The translations under genes and the position numbers were made by a program. A DNA stretch of 64,000 nt from Paraescarpia echinospica (taxonomy: Eukaryota; Annelida; Polychaeta; Sabellida; Siboglinidae). The notes beneath the pieces were generated by a model that worked only from the letters and a program-made list of their open reading frames with translations, was not told the origin of the DNA and searched no databases. Of this stretch, positions 36,501 through 46,100 are shown piece by piece (the first letter of the stretch is position 1; every line of letters begins with the position of its first letter). The stretch is from NCBI GenBank assembly GCA_020002185.1, contig CM034541.1, positions 31,026,648-31,090,647 on the forward strand, read 5' to 3'.

Positions 36501-39500
36501 ATAATACAGTTTTAACATTAAAATTGCATTATCATGTAAATGTGTATGCCACCTAAGAGGTCAGGCAATTTTGGCTCAAAGATCCCCTGTGATCACCGGT
36601 CCCAACCTTTTCCTACATCGCTCTGAATATTGTATTATAAAAATTAAATCTTAGTTTGGATCGGTCACATAGTCTACATGTACAGTGGAGGTATAATAAT
36701 AAATTGACGTGTTAGTACAAACTTTACCAAATATAATCAATACATATTTTATTATAAAAACGTCTTCCTCCAAGTTATTTTGCAATTGCAAGCTATGATA
36801 ACCTATTTATCACATCCTATCTAAACTCACTCAATGAAACTTATAATTTACAAAATCGTCTGCTGAAAATGCTTGTTTTCCAGTTACACTATAAATGGCA
36901 GGTGGCTAATCTTAAGTATTTGTTTTGACGAAAATTACTCTGATGTCATGCTAATTATTATATTATAAACACGTTTTCATTTACATTTGAAATACTATTT
37001 GTTTTAATACTGCTCATAATCTTACACATCGAAATGAAGGTTACATTTTTTTGAATAAACGCAAAGCAATGAGGACATTCTTTTTGAGTAAACGAAAGTA
37101 AAACAAAATGCACATACATATGTATGTATTGCGTAAGCTATCAGTGCATGCAAACATGACTTTAACAGGATAACTATTACAAAGATAGAAAACTAGAGTG
37201 GTACAATTATGCACAAACCAATTGATATAGAGACCAGACTTTTTGGATTAGATTAAAATGGCATAGGACATTTATATTAAACTTACAAGCAAACATTCAA
37301 ACAACTACGTTATATGTCGTGCATAATACTGTGGAAAGGATTATGCAACGTTACGGTTAATTGTTTGGTAAAATAAATCATAAATCACAAGTACACGTAG
37401 AAAAAGTGTGGTGAACGTTTTAAACATCATATATTAAACAGTTAATAAAGAAATAAGTACTTAAGCATTTTAGCCATTTTCACTGGAAAAATGTGATTGT
37501 TGTCAAAACAACTTCAATATGTCGAAATGGCTGACTGGAAATGCAGTCCTTTCGACTGGCATTCTAGTGCTCTGTCCACAAAGCTATCACGCCACACCTA
37601 AACAGTGATGGGAGGAAACCACCACCATGCGTGACCGCTTTTGTTTATAAGGATGTTGTTATAGTTTAAGACATTTGAGCCCTAAGCCAGTCCTACGACT
37701 ACAATAACAACTACATTTCATTATTCGATGACTCCTTCCTACGACTAAGTTAGCTATTTTGGTGTGACTTTTATGGTACGTAATAATGATTCGTATTTCA
37801 AAAGTTACTATACTGTTTTCAGCTTTTTATACTAATAAGTAAATAAAATACAAAATGGAGGATTTCCAACTATGTGTATATTGCATTAAACACATTTACA
37901 ACCTACATACATTTGCTGATTAGTATGCATTACGTTGATTGAAATCACTATTTTTTTCTGAGCAAATAAATGTCACCCATGATTTAAAAGAGTACTGTGT
38001 GTTGTTTACGTGGTAATTACGATATATTTATTATTTTCCTTTTTACTATGTATTTTGCTTATAAATTATTTGTCACACACAAACAATAATAATATCATAA
38101 TCTACAGCAGGAGTAAATATAATTTGCAATATTATTATTATTATCTGTTATTTTTGGACACAACCAATATTACAGTCCACCACAATGAAACAACCTTGTT
38201 CCAGCTCAATAGATTATCAAAGTATGACGGACATTCTAGATAAATTGTTGTTTTACTGGAAATGGGAAAGGTTAATGGCCTACAGTTAATTTATTCAATA
38301 CTATATATAGAAATCCATAGATGAAAATGATACCTCTAATTCTCTTGAGTTCTCTTTCTGACGTCTTATTCGTGGTCGGACGCTGTTCGAGCACTTGTAC
38401 TAAAATATACAAAACATCATGAATTATACAAAATGTGTCTACATAATATGCTTAATAAATAAAAACGTATGTTGGGTTTGTTCCATGTTTATAACTAGTA
38501 ATGTCCACCCGCCATTTTGAAGTGATTGTTTTCGATGACAATCTAGCTAAATGGTGATCCATATATGTGACTCATATATGTGACTCGTATATGTGACTCA
38601 TATATGTTAAACTATGTGCTGTCCTGTTTCGAGGTGTAGTAATGATAATACATTCTACAACGTGTGCAATTAAATTAAAACTATGTGTCCTGCATACATA
38701 AAACAGAGAGCAATGAAAACAATTCATGTTTGAATACAAAAGGAACGAAAGCTACACACAATCTCTGTAAATAGTCTGTATCTTGTAATACATCATTTGT
38801 AAGTAAAATGTTGTTTAGTAGAATCTCATCCTGCCGTTCTTAATAATGGCTTCGAATTACAAAGGTAATTATCGTTCAGATTTCAGAGTGTCGTGGTATC
38901 GAGTTTTAACTTTCGACATAATTAAATGAAACACTACCTTAAAAACAGATGACAGAGCATACTGGAGCTAATATTATTAATTACTATTATTTGAATCGGG
39001 AGACATTCCGCTAAAAAAGCACAAAATTACAATGGTTGCGACCAGGTAGATAAAATGTTTTCTGATATCATCGCGCAATGTACTATTACAACAGTTGTCT
39101 GATAACGAATTAAAATTTTTATCACATGAAATCATGACACACCTGTTTACCCATATAAATGTGCATGCTAGATCCAAAAGCGTGGCGTAAGTGCAACCGT
39201 TTCTATTATATTGTACTTATGTACCATCACAGTGGACGTCAAATGGCTATGCCATCTGCACCAGTGATAGTTTTATGGTAAACACTGCTAAACATAGATC
39301 TAGTCACGAGTGCAGTTAAACCCAACCATTTGCATCGTAGACCCTGACAAATATGCAGAGAAAATAAGAACGGAAGTAGATAAATAATCACCTGTGTACA
39401 CTGTCCAGATAACTTGAGGTACCGACTAACAATAACCAACCGTCAAGGGGAAGGATTTATTAAAACCGACTATACATACCTCTATCTCTCACATCTCCAA

Positions 39501-39927
39501 CCGCTCCTTGTACATCTTGGACATCTCTTCTCATATCTCCAACCGCTCCTTGTACATCTTGGACATCTCTTCTCACATCTCCAACAGCTCCTTGTACATC
39601 TTGAACATCTCTTCTCACATCTCCAACAACTCCCTTTACATCTTTGACATCTCTTCTCACATCTCCAACAGTTCCTTGTACATCTTGAACATCTCTTCTC
39701 ACGCCTCTAACGGCTCCTTTTACATCTTGGACATCTTGTTTTAGTTTGGTGTAGTCATCACCAAGGCGTTTCTTGAGGTCTTTGTTTGAAGCAATAATGA
39801 TCAGCAGGTCCTGCAAAACAGACATATAATTATACCATAAATACCTAACTGGCAAACAGCAAACAAATGATCATTGCTGCTGCTGTTGTAGCTGCTGCTG
39901 CTGCTGCTACTACTACCACCACCACTG

Positions 39928-39997
<70 letters not shown>

Positions 39998-42900
39998 AGA
40001 TGCCTGTGCTTGTGTATGCGCGCGCGTGTGTGTGTGTGTGCCCGCGCGATTGCGTGTGCGTGTGCATATGCGCGTGTCTGATGTGTGTGTGTGCATGTGC
40101 GTGCGGGTGTGCGTGTGCGTACATACATGCATGCAAGTTTTCATCTGCGGATGTACGTGTGCCTCTGTCTGCACTACCCGTATTTCCAATTAATATTTAT
40201 ACCTAATTGACAAAACATGTTTCAAGATTGCTGCAAGAAGCGATAGCCGAGCACGTCCGGCGAGCACAACATAAAACGGGAAAACACGGTGGTGGTGGTG
40301 GTGGTGGTAGTTGTGGTAGTGGTTGTGAATATGGTGATGGTGGGGGTAGTGATGGGGTGCAAGTGATGTTGGTGGTGGTGGTGGTGGTGGTGGTGGTGGT
40401 GGTGGTGGTGGTGGTGGTGGTGGTGGTGGTGATGGTAGTTACATTTTTGTTTGTAGTCTAGTGAATATGGTGATGGTGGGGGTAGTGATGGGGTGCAAGT
40501 GATGTTGGTGGTGGTGGTGACAGTGCTAGTGGCGGCGGCGGTGGTGGTGGTGATGGTGGTAGTGGTTGTGAATATGGTGATGGTGGGGGTAGTGATGGGG
40601 TGCAAGTGATGTTGTTGGTGGTGGTGGTGGTGGTGGTAGTGGTGGTGGTGGTGGTGGTGGTGTTGGTGGTGATGGTAGTTACATTTTTGTTTGTAGTCTG
40701 CTGTTCTTCAATCATTTCCTTCCAGAGACTACGCTCAAGTTCAAACACTGCAGCTACATTGACGTCCAGACATGTGGTTTGAATCTAAAATGCAACAGAA
40801 TGACATTGACATGCCACTTCAATGTAAGAAATAGCCGTATATGTTGACAACATGTACACATAAAGCAATAGTTTATTACTCCCGCAGTTGCATGTTCTTA
40901 TAATTTGCTACTGTCCGAACACTGTCCGACATCGCGAGAAAGTAAAATATACGTTTTTTCTTTCAAACAGCTAAACATGCTAACCGGTAGATATTAAATG
41001 TCATTACAAAATCTAAATAATAAGACATTAGAACAACTTAGGCCGTTTGTATGATGAATTAAGATAAAATAGAAGAATTCCGTTAACATCAAATTCATTC
41101 ACTACTAAGTATTACGTCTTATATAACTACCTTGTTTATCTCGTCGACTGCTCTTTGTGCTGAAGCATAGTTCCGCAGTGCTGGTTCCAGGAGTAAGTCG
41201 GTCATTTTGCCCAAATAGGTTGTTAGGTCGGCTGACGTCACCTCCAGATTGTGACAATGGAAAATATCATTCCGCACTTCTCTCACCTACATATTAACAC
41301 ACTACATCTGACACAGAACGACAAAACATATCATAATAATAATGAACATGAAGTTGAATCAAACATCATACTTTACATTTATCTATCTACTTCTCACACA
41401 GAATGGTGGAACTATGCAATGACTAACGCCAACCATTTTTTACAGTCGCTAACTTTTTTTCAAGACCCATTCTAGTTGGTTCCTCATCAACTTATGTGAT
41501 TTTGGTCATCCTAATTACTCCCTCGTTACTAGATTGTCTTTATCTGTGTCGACTTCGTCATCCATTTTGCGTACTTCCTTCATGGCCCAGCTTAATGCTG
41601 TTTTTGTTTTCATCTGTCCACCATGTGTAGTTGAGACCTCTCCTTCATCAGACGGGATGGTGTTAACGGGAATAATCCTACCTCACGCTAATCCACACAC
41701 TATCACACGCTCACGCACGCATTCCGGCACGCATGCACACACGCACGCACGTACACACGCACACACACACACACACACATTGAGATTTTTCGCGGTGCTG
41801 TTCAAACATTTTGCTGCAATCTCACTTAACTTCGTTAAATCGACCACAAATAGTTCCCACTAGCGGACCCAATTCTATTTCCCCAAGCGGCTCTCTTTTT
41901 CCTCAGTGGAGGGGGGTGCGTACAACTCACATATTTACGTTACGATTTCAAATCAAGCACAATCTGTTCATTTGAATGGTGATGTGTTGTATGCGGTAAC
42001 GATTACCCAAAGTAACTCCTTTGTGTCCTTCTTGATTGTATATTGTTATCGTTCTTTTCAATAATTTGAAGACAGGTAATTCTGATTACAACAATATACA
42101 TAATAACTAAATACATAATTTAACCTTGTAATCAAGCTACTAAGCAACTTTAATGAACCGTAATCTGTTCGTCAACCCATAATTAGCGGGTGTAGTATTT
42201 TATAGCAGGAGTCTGCTGTGTCGAACGTGGGGAAGTTATACATTAAAGGGTATAGCAGTTAACACAGCCCGACCCGGCCGTAACGCTTGTTTTGAAACTG
42301 GATGTTTTGTTTACTATTTGAACATGCACACGTGGTCGTGCCTTCAAATTGCGACCGTTGTTATAGGCTAACTAGACACAATTTGGCGAGCAGTATACCT
42401 TCAACATAGCAGAGTCTTAAGAACATTATATTAATAAATAAATGATCAACTTGGAACATTAACCTCACTACTTTGTGTCACGTGTATCAAAATTAATATT
42501 ATGTATTTTGCGGTATTCCAGGTGATATTTTATAATTGATATAACGTTATTTTTTACATTCATATTATTCAGTGAATAAAGACAATCAATAAGTTAATGC
42601 AATACAACCTGTAACTTACCGACTGGACTCTCTTTGCATCCAATAAACCCGCAAACAGTCTGCAGTTAAGATTGAGCTGAAGAAATCCCGCAGTGTCAGT
42701 GTCAGCCGGGTCGTGACTTGTTGGGTCTTTGCCAGGGCCCATGAAGACCTTTGCGAGTTGCCACGGGTGACGGGTCCATTCCTGAACATCTGTGTTTCTC
42801 CAACAGAACTGGCCTGTAGCCAGTTGGTTCTCGATGCTCCTCAACCATACGTCGCATACACCACACTTACAGTTGACTTTCCAGGACTTGCTTCTTCTGT

Positions 42901-43144
42901 CGTATGTGATCTTCTTGGCGTTGTTTGGGAAGGGACACACTGAATTACCATGCTGCATTATCAGTGAACGGTGAAAGTTGTTGATCACATCAGTACAGAA
43001 ATCAATCAAGCCTTCACCGCAACACTTTAGTCCCTGGCCAGCCTTCATCCAGTTTAAATAATCTGGCCGACGGAATCTAGCAACAGCTCTGGCTGCATTC
43101 CGCGGACGCAGTCGTGTTCTCAGAGTACTGACAGGGTTGCCCAT
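21509..43144 (-). CDS. NLR-type gene: HEPN (CXorf38/DZIP3-like) - coiled coil - NACHT - LRR (12 exons, whole gene span)
   Basis: Gene model on the minus strand: 43144-42620, 41286-41131, 40784-40683, 39810-39480, 38399-38334, 36166-34588, 34176-34093, 24975-24883, 24725-24639, 22453-22361, 22193-22107, 21595-21509. All junctions are AG/GT and the phases agree (0,0,0,1,1,2, then 2 for every LRR exon), giving about 1,097 codons. Domain order: CXorf38-like region (residues 1-227) with the HEPN motif R-N-D-I-F-H at about 180-185, a linker helix, a heptad coiled coil (262-371), NACHT (Walker A about 475-483, Walker B about 549-558), winged-helix signature, then six LRRs. Family knowledge: NACHT NTPases oligomerise as cytosolic sensors, and HEPN domains of the RxxxxH type often have RNase activity. 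That this protein is an immune sensor with an RNA-cleaving or scaffolding HEPN effector is inference. Additional LRR exons may be missed in the 9-kb intron. Confidence 0.75.
21600..22075. other. Intron of the NLR gene
   Basis: AT-rich with a short (TA)n run near 21,965. No other feature seen. Confidence 0.5.
22107..22193 (-). CDS. NLR gene exon 11: LRR unit B2
   Basis: 87 bp after CGTTACAG and before GTAAGG, reading LSRCDLTDDRLRHIVDGL and TRGCPRLTNL. It is the canonical LRR-RI pattern and is better preserved than B1. Confidence 0.85.
22361..22453 (-). CDS. NLR gene exon 10: LRR unit A2
   Basis: 93 bp between GTCCACAG and GTAAGT, reading LSLNDDVFRDDDPARTLGT and AVESMPELREI. It differs from A1 mainly in its second half. 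Confidence 0.82.
22518..24290 (+). mobile_element. CR1/jockey-like LINE, 5'-truncated and inactivated, inserted in an NLR intron
   Basis: Plus-strand ORF2 remains: a linker (VRNIATSAVRKARKDFE), fingers (KKSPGPDICHPYVLHEL), NYRPISLTCIVCKIMES, the H-G-F-R-P-G-R-S-C block, the first catalytic motif YIDFAKAFDTVPHKRL, the G-S-V-L-G-P-I-L-F block and thumb/C-terminal sequence (TALVRPHLDYADSIWNP, TLEKAQRRATKLI). Inactivating changes: stop codons at about 22,684 and 22,982, a deletion after the K-I-M-E-S block, a deletion between PHKRL and RQRVVVNGK, a frameshift at the A-D-D motif (about 23,455) and another at about 24,120. It ends with ELKMDRFKF near 24,280. The left boundary coincides with the edge of the duplicated LRR block. 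It lies antisense to the host gene. Confidence 0.88.
24639..24725 (-). CDS. NLR gene exon 9: LRR unit B1
   Basis: 87 bp after GTTACAG and before GTACGG, reading LDLWKLTDVGLRHFVDGF and TRGSQRLTSL. It is a near copy of exon 22,107-22,193 (B2). The donor is weaker than in the sister exon. Confidence 0.82.
24883..24975 (-). CDS. NLR gene exon 8: LRR unit A1
   Basis: 93 bp between CATCCACAG and GTAAGT, reading LSLNADVFRDDDPARTLGK and VVESMSQVCEI. It is a near copy of exon 22,361-22,453 (A2). It joins exon 7 in phase to give KLLSLSLNADVF. Confidence 0.82.
25047..28268. other. Large NLR intron, mostly unrecognised
   Basis: About 3.2 kb of AT-rich DNA with remnants of the LRR-block flank near 25,169 and 26,448 and two related TTCGCCA-rich stretches (about 27,035-27,110 and 28,060-28,085). 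No LRR exon was seen. Confidence 0.4.
28277..28830. mobile_element. hAT-type non-autonomous element (554 bp) with 8-bp TSD
   Basis: Ends CATTGGCGGATTAAG and TTAATCCGCCACTG are inverted repeats, and a further inner pair (TTCGTGGGCC / GGCCTTCGTGGGCCC region) extends them. Flanks GGTCCTTG (28,269-28,276) and GATCCTTG (28,831-28,838) are an 8-bp duplication with one mismatch. A second hAT-like end (CAGGGGCGGATCCAG) at about 28,341 suggests a nested insertion. Confidence 0.8.
28839..30084. other. NLR intron, non-coding
   Basis: Includes three near-copies of a TCTATATATAGCAACATA-type unit around 29,180-29,260, a GGGCATCTTACCCC stretch near 29,748 and AT-rich filler. Nothing coding. Confidence 0.45.
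30085..30392 (-). mobile_element. tRNA-derived SINE, copy 1 (about 300 bp)
   Basis: The minus strand starts with a tRNA-like head (B box GGGTTCGAATCC), then a conserved central block CCTTGGGCAAGTTCGTTTAC and TTGCTCCAGTTCAATCAGCT, and ends AAGTAAAGTGTAAAGCGCTC. It is 75-80% similar by eye to 55,575-55,870. The central block resembles the shared core domains of animal SINEs. The open frame across it is fortuitous. Confidence 0.8.
30530..30975 (-). mobile_element. LINE ORF2 C-terminal tail (CR1/L2-like), with internal inversion
   Basis: The minus strand encodes HTRSHHTPVLFNLQWLPSLQ, IEFNVLLFVYRAFHHLGP and AYLTSLVTRYSPTRSFRSAD, then QGLLTVPR, and after a 28-bp inverted duplication resumes with NNLPPTVRDANSVTTFKTWL. 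The blocks H-I-T-P-V-L-x-x-L-x-W-L-P, L-x-P-x-Y-L and F-K-x-x-L-K-T-H-x-F are the usual end of CR1/L2-type ORF2. The copy is 5'-truncated and dead. Confidence 0.8.
30654..30709. repeat. Perfect-style 2 x 28-bp palindrome without spacer inside a LINE
   Basis: CGCCGATCAAGGTCT... is followed at once by its reverse complement, with one mismatch in 28 positions and the axis at CCGCGG. One half is LINE coding sequence; the other is its inverted copy, replacing about 10 codons. Confidence 0.9.
31000..32044. other. NLR intron, non-coding
   Basis: No exon or repeat that I can name. Confidence 0.4.
32045..32910 (+). pseudogene. RTE-type LINE endonuclease domain, decayed
   Basis: Plus-strand fragments in shifting frames match the apurinic-type endonuclease of RTE LINEs (often annotated as craniofacial development protein 2-like): SLYARFNSTFIKLSEVI, EETEDDTFYDKL, LEDILRHDVRVVIVDFNARV (the D-F-N-A-R metal/DNA site), an H-N-L-L-V-G-K-L-A block and KAKTGGKKLQPFDTGML, followed by an LGYRRSNIEQWIST stretch. 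There are many stops (about 32,208, 32,258, 32,370 and others) and frameshifts. The GAGT repeats at 33,140-33,196 may be the remnant of a microsatellite tail. It lies antisense in the NLR intron. Confidence 0.78.
33140..33198 (+). repeat. (GAGT)n microsatellite
   Basis: Imperfect GAGTGAGTGA run. Confidence 0.85.
33273..33377 (+). CDS. Small reading frame, uncertain
   Basis: 34 codons: MATDKADLKRVKVELDSDQL, then TKEQQLICEK and a short end before TAA. After GAAAAGG a GGTAATTT donor-like sequence exists, so it could be a first exon. The charged composition is protein-like, but there is no family match, and it lies antisense inside the NLR intron. It may be part of a retroposed sequence. Confidence 0.22.
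   Translation: MATDKADLKRVKVELDSDQLTKEQQLICEKGNFL
33545..33665 (-). mobile_element. tRNA-derived SINE, degenerate copy
   Basis: The minus strand has a GCAGATTATCAGATGCTCAA head and the core piece AATCAGCTGTATAAATGAGT shared with the other SINE copies. The middle is decayed. Confidence 0.5.
34093..34176 (-). CDS. NLR gene exon 7: LRR unit
   Basis: 84 bp after TTCTCATTCAG and before GTAAGT, reading LWQCMLDIQLLKQLCEAL and then KANSTIKLL. The pattern L-x-x-L-C-x-A-L-x-x-N-x-T-I-x-x-L is the ribonuclease-inhibitor type LRR of NLRs. One base at the start and two at the end are split codons, as in all LRR exons here. Confidence 0.85.
34588..36166 (-). CDS. NLR gene exon 6: NACHT NTPase module
   Basis: 1,579 bp, entered at a strong acceptor (CACTTCTTTTCAG) in phase 1 and left at GTGAGT in phase 2. 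It encodes a basic helical stretch, then Walker A GRAGVGKST, Walker B VTVLIDGLDE, sensor region AKVIVTTRP (Arg present), the NLR block NPNMATFCHTPIQC and the C-terminal winged-helix/helical signature FTHLSMQEFFAA. All NTPase residues look intact, so ATP binding is expected. The frame also stays open about 55 bp upstream of the acceptor, so an alternative longer exon is possible, but it breaks the phase of exon 5. The final residues (CRVTHL) begin the first LRR. The exon has no stop or frameshift. Confidence 0.92.
36167..38333. other. NLR intron between exons 5 and 6
   Basis: AT-rich. A tRNA-head-like sequence (minus, about 37,545-37,615: TAGCTTTGTGGACAGAGC, CCAGTCGAAAGGACTGC) suggests another old SINE. 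Nothing else recognised. Confidence 0.4.
38334..38399 (-). CDS. NLR gene exon 5: short charged linker
   Basis: 66 bp between ATATTTTAG and GTATCA, phase 1 at both ends, reading VQVLEQRPTTNKTSERELK and then RIR. It fits both neighbours in phase. It is short and has no domain signature, so the call depends on splice phase and charge pattern. Confidence 0.6.
38400..39479. other. NLR intron between exons 4 and 5
   Basis: AT-rich, with four ATATATGTGACTC units near 38,560-38,605. No exon seen. Confidence 0.45.
39480..39810 (-). CDS. NLR gene exon 4: coiled coil built from a 14-residue repeat
   Basis: Starts after TGTTTTGCAG with DLLIIIASNKDLKKRLGDDY and then repeats of the type DVQDVQGAVGDVRR, ending GDVRDR plus one base before GTATGT. 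Six or more copies of a 42-bp unit (14 residues, two heptads) with Val/Leu at a/d-like positions give a coiled coil of about 85 residues, suited to self-association. DNA copies are very similar to each other, so the number of repeats probably varies between alleles. Confidence 0.75.
39868..40120. repeat. Trinucleotide (TGC)n/(ACT)n and GT-rich microsatellites in the NLR intron
   Basis: GCTGCTGCTG, then about 23 ACT/CTA triplets (to about 39,997), then an interrupted TGTGTG/GCGTGTG zone. Confidence 0.95.
40290..40680 (+). repeat. (GGT)n-rich minisatellite abutting the exon 3 donor
   Basis: Three rounds of GAATATGGTGATGGTGGGGG with long GGT runs. A copy of the exon 3 edge (GTTACATTTTTGTTTGTAGTCT) lies inside at about 40,438-40,459. 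Confidence 0.9.
40683..40784 (-). CDS. NLR gene exon 3: linker helix
   Basis: Encodes 34 residues: IQTTCLDVNVAAVFELERSL then WKEMIEEQQTTNKN, phase 0 at both ends. Acceptor TTGCATTTTAG, donor GTAACT. The intron begins directly with a (GGT)n-type array (minus strand ACC). The last 16 exon bases plus the donor are duplicated inside that array at about 40,432-40,460. Confidence 0.65.
41131..41286 (-). CDS. NLR gene exon 2: HEPN core with R-N-x-x-x-H motif
   Basis: Encodes 52 residues in phase 0 at both ends, starting VREVRNDIFHCHNLEVTSAD and going on LTTYLGKMTDLLLEPALRNY to DEINK. R-N-D-I-F-H fits the HEPN RNase consensus (R, polar residue, three residues, H). The V-R-x-V-R-N-x-x-x-H-S/C arrangement is the one seen in CXorf38/DZIP3-like proteins. 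Acceptor ATATGTAG and donor GTAGTT are acceptable. Confidence 0.78.
41287..42619. other. NLR intron between exons 1 and 2
   Basis: A CA microsatellite at about 41,690-41,780 (CACACGCACGCAC and CACACACACA). The rest is AT-rich and unrecognised. Confidence 0.6.
42620..43144 (-). CDS. NLR gene exon 1: CXorf38/DZIP3-like N-terminal region
   Basis: Encodes 175 residues from MGNPVSTLRTRLRPRNA through YLNWMKAGQGLKCCGEGLID and a cysteine-containing central part (CKCGVCDVWLRSIENQ) to LNCRLFAGLLDAKRVQS, then donor GTAAGT. The layout (an L-N-W-x-K-A-G-x-x-L start, a Cys-rich insert and L-L-x-x-R-x-V at the end) resembles vertebrate CXorf38 (DUF4559, related to the DZIP3 HEPN domain). I place the start at the Met at 43,144 because a strong acceptor (TTGCTTGTCTTTCAG) lies 7 bp upstream, which implies a 5' UTR exon further right. 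An upstream in-frame Met (MSFRTN) would sit across that acceptor. Confidence is good for coding status and moderate for family. Confidence 0.75.
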
Positions 43145-43199
43145 GTTGGTTCTGAAAGACAAGCAAAACTAGTATGTTCACATTCACGCATGTCAGTAA

Positions 43200-46100
43200 G
43201 TCAGGAGAGGAGAGGAGGAGAGGAGGAGAGGAGGAGAGAAGGAGAGGAGGAGAGGAGGAGAGAAGGAGAGAAAGGGAGGAGAGGAGGAGAGTAGGAGAGG
43301 AGGAGAGGAGGAGAGGAGGAGAGGAGGAGAGGAGGAGAGGAGGAGAGATGGAGAGATGGAGAGATGGAGAGAGGAAGAGGGGGAGGAGGGGAGAAGAGGA
43401 GCGAAAGTGAGAATGAGAGGAGGAGAGGAAGTTATAATATGAGAAGAGGATAGGAGCAGAGATACACACAAGTACATGAGCAGATGAATGGAATAAAAAA
43501 AAAACGAGTAGTACAGAAGAAGAGGAGAGGAGGATGTGACGAGACGAGGCATATATGAGTACACGAACAGAGGAAATGATTACAAGAGATTATGAGATGA
43601 GAAGAAAGTAGCAGTAGAGCAGTGGAGCAAAGTAGAAAAGGAGGAGTGAGAGTGATAAAACAAGAACAACAGAAGCAGAGGAGCATAGCAGGAGATGAGA
43701 ATCATAAGAAGAGGAGGAGCGGAGGATAGGAGGAGAAGAGGAAAGAGGAGATGTAAAGAGAATGAGAGGAGTAGATGCGCATAATAGTAGGTGAGTAGAG
43801 CAGGAGATGAGCATAGGAATCAACGAGTAAGTGAGCAGCGGCAAGATGTACACTGAAGCAGACGAGGTGACGGGGAGAGGAGACCAGAAGAGGATGAGAG
43901 GAGGACAGGAAGAGAGGAGGACAGGAAGGTAGGATATGAGGAGAGGGGCGAGAAGGACAGAGCAGAAAAGGAAGAGAGCACAGGAGAAGAGGATGTGATC
44001 ACGAGAAAGGAGAGGAGGTGAGAAGAGGAGGATGGATAATTAGAGGAGGAGATGACGAGAGGGGAGAAGGAGAGGATGGAGAATGATGGAGGAGATGACG
44101 AGAGGGGAGCAGGAGATAGCAGTGGGGCAGATGATCAGAGGGGGAGATGAACATATGAGGGGAGATGAGGAGAGGAGTGGAAGAGAAACATTGTAATATA
44201 TGAGAATAGGAGCAGATGAGTATACGAACAAATGAGTAAATGAACAGGGCAGCCGATGAGTAGCATAGGAGAAGGGGAGATGTGCAGAAGTAGAGATTAG
44301 CATATAAGCAGATGAAGAGGGGGATGAGAGAGGAGAAAAGGAGAAGGTGAGCAGAGAAGCGGATGAGCAGATAACTAGTGGAGCAAAGGAGCATAGGTGG
44401 TGGGAATATGAGAAGGAAAGGAGGGGATGAAAAGTGAAGTAGAGGAGGAGAAGGACATAGTTGTAGGAGCAGATTAACATAGCAAGATATCAGAAAGTAA
44501 TTTCAGGAGCAGATACGCAGAGCATAGCAACACAGTAATTGAAGCGTAGAGTAGCAATTAGACGGAGGAGCAGGTTAGCATAGGAATAAATGAGCAAATG
44601 AGCAGTGGAGAAGTTGAGCATAGGAGCATTTGAGCAGATAAGGAGGGATCGTGAGTAGGAGAGACTAAATGGAGCACAGGAGGAGAGGAGAATAGGAGGG
44701 AGTGGGAGGACGAGATGAGTAGATGAGTAGAGAAGGAGAATAGTGAAGCATAGAAGTAGGTGAATAGAGGAGCTGAAGTACTATTGAACAGATGAGCACT
44801 GGAGCATGTGAAGGAACAAATAGGAATTGGAAAGCGGGGAGGAGCACATGAGCACAGAAGAAGAGTTGATGAGGAGATGAGAAGGAGAGGACACGAGGAA
44901 GAGATGAGCTGATGAGCAAAGAAAACTAATAGTGCAGAAGAAAATGAGAGGGGAACTAGAGAAGATAAAGAGATTAGGATGTGAGGAGATGAGGACACAA
45001 GGAACAGATGAATTAATGAAGTGATTAATGAATAGAGGAGATGAGCAGTTGAACATAGAAAAGGAGGAGAGGAGGAGATACAGGATGAAGGAGAGGAGGA
45101 GACCAGCTTAGTAGTAGATGGGTAGATGGAGTAGTAGATGAGTAGATAAGGAAATAATCAAACACAAAGGAGCACAGGAGCGTAAGAGAACAATAGTAGA
45201 TGAGCGTAGCAGCAAATGAGCCGTGGAGCACATGAGCAGAGGTATATATGAGCAGGTGACGAAGGAGTGAGATGAGGCGCTGAGGAAATGAGAAGGAGAT
45301 GAGGAGTTTAGGAGAAGAGGAGCAAAGAATAAGATGATCATATGAGCAGTGTACTGGTGAGATGAAAGAAGAGAAGGAAGGAGCAGCGGAGCAGCGGAGC
45401 AGTAAAGCTGTTGGCAGATGAGCATAGCCATAGGTTATAATAGGAGCATACGAGTACATGAGCAGAGGAGGATAGGAAAATATGAGTAAATGTGTAGATG
45501 AGCATAGGAGCAGACTAGCAGAGGAGCAGAAAAACAAAAGAGCAGAAGAGCAGAGGAGGGTGTTAGAAGAAGAAAGCAATAAGTAGAGAAGGACTGGATC
45601 AGAGAGGAGCATGGTATTAGATGAGTGTGGGAGCAGTTGAGGCGCAAATATGCATCAGAACAAATGAACTAATGAGCTGTGGAGCATATCAGTAAATGAG
45701 CAGATGAGGAGGAGATGAGGAGAGGGGGAGGACGAGATGAGTTGATGAGAGGATTATGAGGAGGGAGAGATAAGTAGAGGAGAGGAGCAGTAATTAAGTA
45801 GAGGAGTATATTACAGGAGCGGAATAATGAATTGACAGTACACAAGTTACAGGGATGAGGATATTGGGATAGGACGAGAGGAAGAGAGGAGGATAGGAGG
45901 GGAGGGGAGGAGAAGAATAGAAGATGAGGATGAGATGAGGAGATTAGGATAGGACGAGAGGATTTGAGGAGGATAGGATGGGAGGAGAGGAGAAGAAGGA
46001 GAGCATGATTAGATGAAGAGAGTAGAAGAGGAGAGAGATTGTGGTGAGATGGTGAGTGGTTGAGATGGAAGAACGAAAATGGGAGTGGGGGAGGGAACGA

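Noticed and set aside
39800..40750. Poly-Thr, poly-Val and poly-Ser frames
   Set aside because: Triplet microsatellite translations; only the flanking 40,683-40,784 segment fits the NLR gene.
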